From Brachycybe producta (lineage: Eukaryota > Arthropoda > Diplopoda > Playtdesmida > Andrognathidae), in the NCBI GenBank assembly GCA_036925085.1, contig JAUPFP010000002.1, positions 12,305,607 to 12,369,606 of the forward strand: 64,000 nt of DNA, in the 5' to 3' direction. The notes beneath the pieces were generated by a model that was not told where the DNA came from, searched no databases, and saw nothing but the letters and a program-made list of their open reading frames with translations. The first letter of the stretch is position 1; the number at the start of each line of letters is the position of its first letter. Shown in pieces: positions 57,542-64,000 of this stretch. A program made the position numbers and the translations under genes.

Positions 57542-60500
57542 TCACACATTGCTATCCACCTGCATACTGGCTATCTGCAACGCCACGTCACTAAAAGAAG
57601 GTCGATCCTTTGGACTTTCCAACCAGCAACGACCCAAAAGGCTACGCAACTCGTCCGGACAATGTTTCGGAAGGTTCCATTCGAGTTCCTTGCCCTTGAT
57701 CGATTTGAGGAAGGAATCGTCCGAAACGTCCGAGAACGGAAGGTCGGCCTGACTAAAAACTTCCCAGACAAGGACGGCAAACGACCAGACGTCCGACTTT
57801 GTCGACAATTCGTCCTCGAAGATGGCCTCTGAAGGCATCCATCGAATGGGTAGCTGCTTCCCGTGATAGCGGTAATACTCTCGAGAGTAAGTGTCCTTCG
57901 ATAGGCAAGGATTCGAGATCTTCACGTCCAGAGTGGAAGAGACGAGACAGTTTCTAGCTGCAAGGTCCTTGTGAATGAAACGGTGGTTCGAAAGGAACTC
58001 CATGCCGAGAGCCACCTGATTACACAACGAAACTATCTGAGAAGTGGACAGTTTCGGAGGCCGAGGACTCTTGCGTGGATTATCCTTTCGAGTAGCCAAC
58101 AAAAACTGCTTCAGGTCACCCTACAAACAGAAGAACGTGACGTAAGAATCTTTCAGAAAGTTTATCAAAAAATGAGTTTTCGATCGAATAATTCTAACCC
58201 AATCACTATATTCCATTATCATAAAGAAGGGTTCCGCATCTTTACAGACGCCCATCAAGTGAGCGATGTTCTCGTGATTCAGCTTGTGATACATTTCAAG
58301 TTCTCGTCTGAAGTTAAAGTGAGCCGATTCCTCTCTGGAATGAAGCGTTTTCACCATGACTATCGTCTCGCTCTCTCCGTCCTGAATTCCACGCGCCTTT
58401 GCCAGGAAAACTTCTCCAAATTCTCCCTTTCCAAGTAACATAATTGTCTGTAGATCGTGACGAGGAAATTGCAGTTTATCATAACTAGCTCTGCTTCTCT
58501 TCGAATGAGACGAAGCCTGAGACTGAGCCTCGCCGTCGCTTTTAACATTGTCTCTGTATTCTCGAGGTTCCTTATTCTCCATCTCGCCACCGTCTTCGTG
58601 CGGAACATCGCCATTTTCCGCTTTGTTCACTACAAAACGAAAGTTGGCATTCAACCAACGCTCATCAGTCTCAAGACTCAGATTGAGGAACTAAACGAAT
58701 ACTAAACCACCCACACCACTCCACTTACATTGCGTACCTTCAGCTGCTGCTTGTTGCAAGTAAAGAGCCTTCCGTTTAGCCCTTCGATAACGGCACCAAA
58801 CCATCAAACCTATAACGAGACTCATGTAGGCGGTGGCCGCTCCAAGAGTGATCACCACAGTCTTCGTCATCACGTTCTCGTCTCGCCTCTCTTCTGAATT
58901 ATCTGCCAAACTCCCAGTTGGATCAAAATCTTCGGAACCTTGGAACAAGAAACACACGTTAACAACAGGACGACTCTTGACCAAAAAAGAGGCAAGAAGA
59001 AGACATACTTCTAACGATGAGACTGATCTCGACACGCTTGAAACCTCCACTGTTTCCAGCTGTGCATCCGTATTTCCCTTGATCGTCCATGTGGATCTCA
59101 GTCACAAGTAAAGTTCCGTTTTCCATCACGTGGAACCGTTTCGGATCGAATCCATTCAAAATACTGTTTTTATCCCACTGAATCGTCGGTTGTGGATCTC
59201 CGTACGCCTTACAATGAAGGACGGCAGGATAACCTTCGTAAGCCTCCGTGTTTGTAGGTCTCACTGTGAACTTGGGTGCGACTGAAAAGCAAAACCGTAA
59301 CATTTCAACGTTTTCTAAGTATAAACACAGCGGCTCCTCAAACTCTGATTATTCTGTCTTTCAGGAGCACAATTAAGAGAAACCAGAAAGTGTTTTAGAA
59401 ACTATAATGGTAGCTGAAAATACCATTAAATAATATTCAGCTACCATTCTAGTTTCTACCACTTTCGAAACTGCAGAAAATAACCAGAGAAAAAAAAAAA
59501 TAGCTGCTTCATAAACAATCTTAACGAATGACGATATAAATGGACGACGTTTTCCTTAAAAGAGCCGTGGTACCTATGACGTCGACTTGAATGGTGGCAT
59601 TGATGAGCCCCTGCGCACTTGTGGCGACGCACGTGTACTTTCCCGCATCTTCCGTCGTCACCGCATCAAAGTACAAAGTCCCGTTCTCGTCTCGAATGTG
59701 ACTCGGCCACTCTGACAGCAACTGTCCTTCTTTGGCCCAGTGGACGACCGGTTTGATCGAACCTCTTGCCTTGCAGTAGATTTTAGACATCGAACCCAAT
59801 TCCATCTTGCGATTCACTGGCACCGGAACAAACTTTAATTTCTCTGTTACGAAAAAAACAAAAAAACATTTGTCCTCCACACAAAAAAAAAAAAAAGAAA
59901 ATTAATCGAGTCTCACACCTTTAATGTAAAGTGTGGCCGGTTCGGAAGCAACGGGCCGAAAACCGGTCGTGTTCACTTCGCAAACATAATCTCCCGAATC
60001 CATCATTTGAACACTGTGAACGACTAACGTTCCATTATGAGGATGGATGGTCGAGTGGAAGTTGTCGCTCCTGACGACACGATCATCGTGTTTCCATCCT
60101 ACGACCGTATACGGATACGGACTTCCGCTATAAGAGCACACGAATTGGACCTCTTTACCCTCGTCCACGGACTGACTCAATGGGTTGGAAACAATCGAAG
60201 GAGGAGCTGCAGAACAAAAAACCCCATCGATTTATCTTATTTCTTATGTTATTTATCGATATATTGTTGTTTATTATACAAGAAACGTATAACTGAAGAG
60301 TATTCTTCTTGGTGGCGGCCATATTCTCGGCAACGCAGCTATAATTTCCAGAGTCCGATCTCTTAGCCTCGTCGACAATGAGTAGTGTGTCATCGACGCG
60401 AATTCTACCAGAATCCGACACAACCTATGAAAGAAACCGAAAAAATGTGGCCCCCGTGACGAAATTGGGCGAGTTTCATCTGACCTTTCCTTTGGAATCT

Positions 60501-62914
60501 TCCCACCAGACCCTCGGTTTCGGGTATCCCTTTGGTCTGATGCAATTCACTTCGAACACCGAATTTTCGGCAACGACGTTGAGACCCGCAACAACCGACG
60601 GCGGTTCGAACGATTCCATCTGTTCCATAGCTGAAGAGAAATAAAAATTAAGCCGAACGAAAAAATAGAACACGTCATTTTTGTATCGTTACTAGCAATC
60701 TTTAGCTCTACGACGTATGTCTGGACGGGTTCGTCAGAAGTCGTTCCTCGAATTCCAACGCATCGATAAAGTCCTTCATCAGAGTTCTTCACTCGATTGA
60801 TGTGGAGTGATCCATTCGGAAACACGGTTATCCTTGAATAAGAAATCAAAACTTAAGTCTCGGGGGCAACCTTTTTAGACATTCCAAAAACGACAACCGG
60901 ATTTACCTAGAATTATTCGTCAGCGGTCCTTCGTTCCTGGAGTACCATTCGGTGATGGCCGCGTTATCGTAAACGCAATCGAAATGAGCAGAATCGGAAC
61001 GACGAACGGTGAGATCACGAGGGAGGTGACGTATGTGTGCAGCTTGAGGATCTTTCGGAAAGCAAACAAAACCATCGTTACCAAGATTTTCTGATGTTTT
61101 ATAAAAACGGACATAAAAAGTTTATTTTACAAAATATCAACGAGAAAATACCCTTAGATGATTGAGCTACATGTACCTTCTAGTTTCTAAAACAGTTTCA
61201 AATTTTCATTCAATTTTCCTCTTCAGAACAACAGAATAATCAGATTTCGACAGGCGTTTACATTTTAAAACCATCGTGTATTTCTTAAAAACTAGAAGAG
61301 GCAAGCAATCACGTGAAAGTAATTTCACTACGATATCTTTCAAAATAAACAATTTATTACAACATTAAAACAGCCAAAATCCCAATTTTAAATTAAAGTT
61401 GGTGAAAAATAAAGTAGAATTTAATATTCTTATAATAATGGCCAAGAAAATGAGTTGTAGAATTACAAAGGTTTCTCGGCCATTATTATAATAATTATAT
61501 ATATATTAAGCCAGGTCTGTGTGCGTCTATCTATCAGTCTGTGATAACGCTGTAAAAACGTTGAAGCACGTCGGAATTTATATAAATTTGAATAAATGAA
61601 GGTCAACTATATGTTGCACCTTCCCCATCCAAGAACCCCATGATATTCAATTGGAGAGGGGAAAAGGTTGGAAAGTGTAGAAGGGGAGGGGGAGAGAGAA
61701 ACGTGGAAGGGGGAAAAAAGTGGGAGTTGGTGACTGAAATTATAATGAAAGAAGTAAAAAAAAAAGAACAAACGACGCGCATGCGCACACCAGAGAAAAT
61801 GAAAAACTCAATTTTCTCTTTCAAATATAAAAAGGGGAGGGGCTAATAGTAGCAAAATTAAACTAGAATTTATCACAGGCAATTGTGCCCAGCATTAGAA
61901 TTTCTTTTGCTCCGCCCTTTTATGAACGTCATCAATTTCTAATTGGATTTGTTACTTGGTCTGACGTCATAAAAGGGCGGAGGAAAAGAAATTCTAATGC
62001 TGGACACAATTGCCTGTGAATTTTGCTCCAGTCATTTATGACGGGTTACCCCCACTAGTATTAATTATATTTTGTTTATCAAATTATTATTATACAGTCA
62101 AATATCTTCACCGTCTGTTTGGTAAAAAAAAAAAACGTTCAGAAACTGTTGTTTAAAACGTTTCTTTTAAAAGTAGACACGACAGACATTCACGTTAATC
62201 TTTTACTCTTCTAGTATATAAGAAGCCTTTCCTTAATCTTATCAGAAAGAGACTCCTTCTTCCTCCCACCCACACCCAAATGGCAAACATAAGCGCCAAT
62301 AAAAGAAGCAAACACAGCATCTGTTGGAACCAAAAAAGAACATCAAACGTAAATAAACTTAAATGTAGATAGGAATGAGAGAAGGAGGAAGAGGCGGCCG
62401 CCGCCGCCGCCGGAAAATAAATAAGACAACGGTTGTTCTTCTCTAATTCAATTTCCAAGGTACACAAACAACATCACTCTTGCAGTCTCCCCCCAAACCC
62501 CCCAACTATCTACAAGTACAAATATTGAAATATATAAACAAACATAAAAACCATGTAGCCAAATATACGTTTCATGTTTGCGACGAAACGTAAAAAACAA
62601 ACAAAAGAGACGACAAATGAACTCACGGTGCAAAGCGAGAACGTAATTATCGGTGCTGTCGACGGCACCGATCACATTGATGGCCCTACATGTGTAAACC
62701 CCATTGTCGGCGGCCGAAATATTCGTCAACTCCAGTCGTTTTCCTCTCAGTGCCGTCCGTTCGTTACGAAACAGCCGTATTCCGTTCCTGTACCACTCGT
62801 GCTCCACCTCGGGATTACCCTCGGCACGACATCGAAGAACGAGTTCGCCACCCAGCTTCACACTGCCTTCGGATTCTGGAGTCTGAAGGACAACCGAAGC
62901 CGATTCGTCCAACC
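57542..62914 (-). CDS. PTK7: PTK7/Off-track-like Ig receptor with pseudokinase domain (5' end not found)
   Basis: PTK7 is a Wnt/planar-polarity co-receptor with extracellular Ig domains and an inactive tyrosine kinase domain. Visible exons: 62627-62914, 60907-61051, 60693-60832, 60485-60630, 60280-60424, 59919-60206, 59574-59843, 59009-59281, 58729-58938, 58199-58629, 57542-58120, in phase, about 970 aa. Six Ig domains are seen, each with a W and a D-x-G-x-Y-x-C motif (for example DNGVYTCRA, DEGLYRCVG, DSGNYSCVA, DSGDYVCEV, DAGKYTCVA, DQGKYGCTA). A membrane helix (VVITLGAATAYMSLVIGLMV) precedes a basic RYRRAKRK. The kinase-like domain has LGKGEFGEVF and a VMVKTL Lys, but HKDLAARN for HRD, SNPC for DFG and WMPSEAI for the APE motif. 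It ends QVDSNV. The first exon starts in phase 1, so at least one upstream exon with the signal peptide is missing; I could not find it in 62915-64000. Confidence 0.93.
59330..59515. repeat. Internally deleted R1 element in a PTK7 intron, copy 18
   Basis: Left outer and inner arms (TCTGATTATTCTGTCTTTCA, GTGTTTTAGAAACTATAATG) and right arm (AGCTACCATT CTAGTTTCTA) are present. The centre is almost entirely deleted, as in copy 10. Confidence 0.65.
61100..61275. repeat. Right half of an R1 element in a PTK7 intron, copy 19
   Basis: AAAAAGTTTATTTTACAAAA, TATCAACGAGAAAATACCCT and CTAGTTTCTAAAACAGTTTC are followed by the outer arm AACAGAATAATCAGATTTCG and ACATTTTAAAACCATC. The left half was not seen. 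Confidence 0.6.
61431..61492. repeat. Short palindrome with TTATAATAATGGCC arms
   Basis: CTTATAATAATGGCCAAGAA is answered about 20 bases later by CTCGGCCATTATTATAATAA. It lies in the long PTK7 intron after the Ig1 exon. Confidence 0.6.
61874..62018. mobile_element. hAT-like MITE, copy 2
   Basis: Long inverted arms CACAGGCAATTGTG, CAGCATTAGAATTTCTTTT and CTCCGCCCTTTTATGA bracket a short centre (TTTCTAATTGGATTTGTTAC). The arms and centre match the element at 24196-24389. Flanks AATTTAT and AATTTTG resemble a degraded duplication. It lies in the PTK7 intron. Confidence 0.7.
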
Positions 62915-64000
62915 CTAAGTGTAATTAGACAAAAACATAGAAGAAGCAAACATTAATTGCACGTCTCTTAGGGCTCTGGTTACGATCTTAGGGTCGTATT
63001 CTTAATATTTTTTTTAAGTCAAAGCAAGTGCTAAGCTCAACCACGTTTACACGAAACATTCTACCAAAAGGTGGTGAGTTTAGCTCTAACTCTGACTTAT
63101 TGACTTACGTAACCGTTAAGAATACGAACGACCCTTACTCGTAAGATCGTAACCAGAGCCTTCATTCGGAAAGAGCGACACGAAGACACGTGCGCGACAG
63201 AATGATGGGTTTGGTTGCCATGGTAACGCTTTTTCTCTTCATTGACTCAACACAAGAGAGAGAGAGAGAAAGATCAATTTCCTTTTTTTTTTTTTTTGCT
63301 TCCAATGTGCAATAAGATTATAATATGAAGAAGACATTGGCCCTAACAAGAAGAGCCAATGGATTAAAATGGCCCCCCCCTCCCCTCCTCCTCCTCCTTA
63401 CCACACTCAGTGACTCATTTACAACCCTGATCGTATCTTGAGAGAGGAATATATAGAGGGGTGGAGGGGACATTCACTCTCTTTCTCCCCTCAAGTGATG
63501 AATCGTAAGCAGATGTTGTAGTTTCATTCACAATGTTTATTCCTCCTCCTCCTCCTTCTCTCCCCTTAATCCCACCCCATTATTCCCCCTCCCCCCAAAT
63601 TCTAATCAGATTCACAACCAACCGATGTAATAAATGAAGCAATTAACTAACTAGTTAATTAATAATTTACATTCTACCTGTACCACCATCGAAATGACCA
63701 ACTGAAAATTGTTCAACTGAAGAATTTAAATAATTAATAACGCAGAAAAAACAATAAATTCATTTCCATGAATGAACTAATAAAATAATACAACCCCCCT
63801 CCCCTTAAATCCCCTCTGAATACATACAAATGATGATTGGACTTAAGTGATTAACAATCACTAACGAACTTTTAACAAAAAAACCTCTTATTTTTGTCAC
63901 GATGAGAGCAAGGCGGAGGAGGAGGATGCAATTTCGTAGCCTCTCTGACGAAAAGGTTCGAAAACCCACTGGACTCCGTTTCGAATCTTCTCTCCTGTCG
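62915..64000. other. PTK7 upstream intron sequence to the right edge
   Basis: No coding exon was assigned. It contains an inverted-repeat element (62971-63161), GA, T, CTC and C-rich tracts, and AT-rich sequence. A frame at the very right edge (63900-64000, minus) is GC-richer but has no ATG, so it cannot be called as the PTK7 first exon. Confidence 0.45.
62971..63161. mobile_element. MITE with GGCTCTGGTTACGATCTTA ends
   Basis: A 19-bp perfect terminal inverted repeat (GGCTCTGGTTACGATCTTA ... TAAGATCGTAACCAGAGCC) encloses about 150 bases with a second inverted pair (GTATTCTTAA / TTAAGAATAC). Flanks are TTA and TCA. The GCTCTGGTTACG end is shared with the 21410-21803 element, so they are probably one superfamily. 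Confidence 0.7.

Noticed and set aside
63900..64000. Open frame at the right edge that could be the PTK7 signal-peptide exon
   Set aside because: No ATG is visible and the sequence is cut by the window edge; the hydrophobic run is short and in only one frame.

Overview
This is a eukaryotic nuclear window, and the gene set points to an animal. Genes are split by short GT-AG introns, a few introns look GC-AG, and intergenic DNA is AT-rich and full of simple repeats and short inverted-repeat elements. Fuseless-type membrane protein, Klarsicht-like KASH protein, PTK7/Off-track, Pellino, Arp2, AP2 sigma and RPS6KC1 homologues together suggest an arthropod, possibly a non-insect one. The species was not identified. 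All exon coordinates come from reading splice sites and reading-frame phase by eye; no transcript evidence was available.

Layout. 1-2.4 kb: a probable first coding exon of an unidentified gene running off the left edge (minus strand) behind a GC-rich leader. 2.4-7.1 kb: AT-rich DNA with foldback elements. 7.1-20.5 kb (minus): a 12-coding-exon KASH gene (Klarsicht-like, about 1463 aa) with one 5.2-kb intron. 20.5-25.2 kb: non-coding, with two MITE-like elements. 25.2-27.9 kb (minus): a Fuseless-family gene with three tandem units and a PDZ-ligand tail. 28.8-30.9 kb (minus): ribokinase. 31.4-32.6 kb (plus): CINP. 32.6-34.6 kb (minus): ZNF839-like. 35.2-36.9 kb (minus): Arp2. 37.7-39.1 kb (plus): SLC35A-type nucleotide-sugar transporter. 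39.4-43.2 kb (minus): RPS6KC1 (PX-MIT-kinase). 44.7-48.3 kb (minus): Pellino. 50.1-51.6 kb (minus): B-type cyclin. 52.4-53.1 kb (minus): AP2 sigma. 54.0-55.8 kb (plus): POLR1C/RPAC1. 57.5-62.9 kb and beyond (minus): PTK7, with its 5' exon(s) not found.

The genes are mostly housekeeping or cell-biology genes and do not form one pathway. Three pairs are divergent and could share promoter regions (ribokinase/CINP, Arp2/SLC35A, AP2 sigma/POLR1C). CINP and ZNF839 converge with stop codons about 50 bp apart and crossing polyadenylation signals. Actin, nuclear-positioning and membrane-trafficking functions recur (KASH protein, Arp2, AP2 sigma, RPS6KC1, SLC35A), but nothing shows that this is functional clustering.

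The most striking non-genic feature is a dispersed palindromic element, called R1 here, with about 20 full or partial copies in introns and intergenic DNA. It is accompanied by several other foldback/MITE families with recognisable target-site duplications (Harbinger-like TTA/TAA, hAT-like 8 bp, Mutator-like 9-10 bp). Points worth checking are a GC donor versus a downstream GT donor that would add 9 residues to AP2 sigma, a cyclin C-terminus that appears to derive from a repeat, and a Trp in place of the HRD-type Arg in RPS6KC1.
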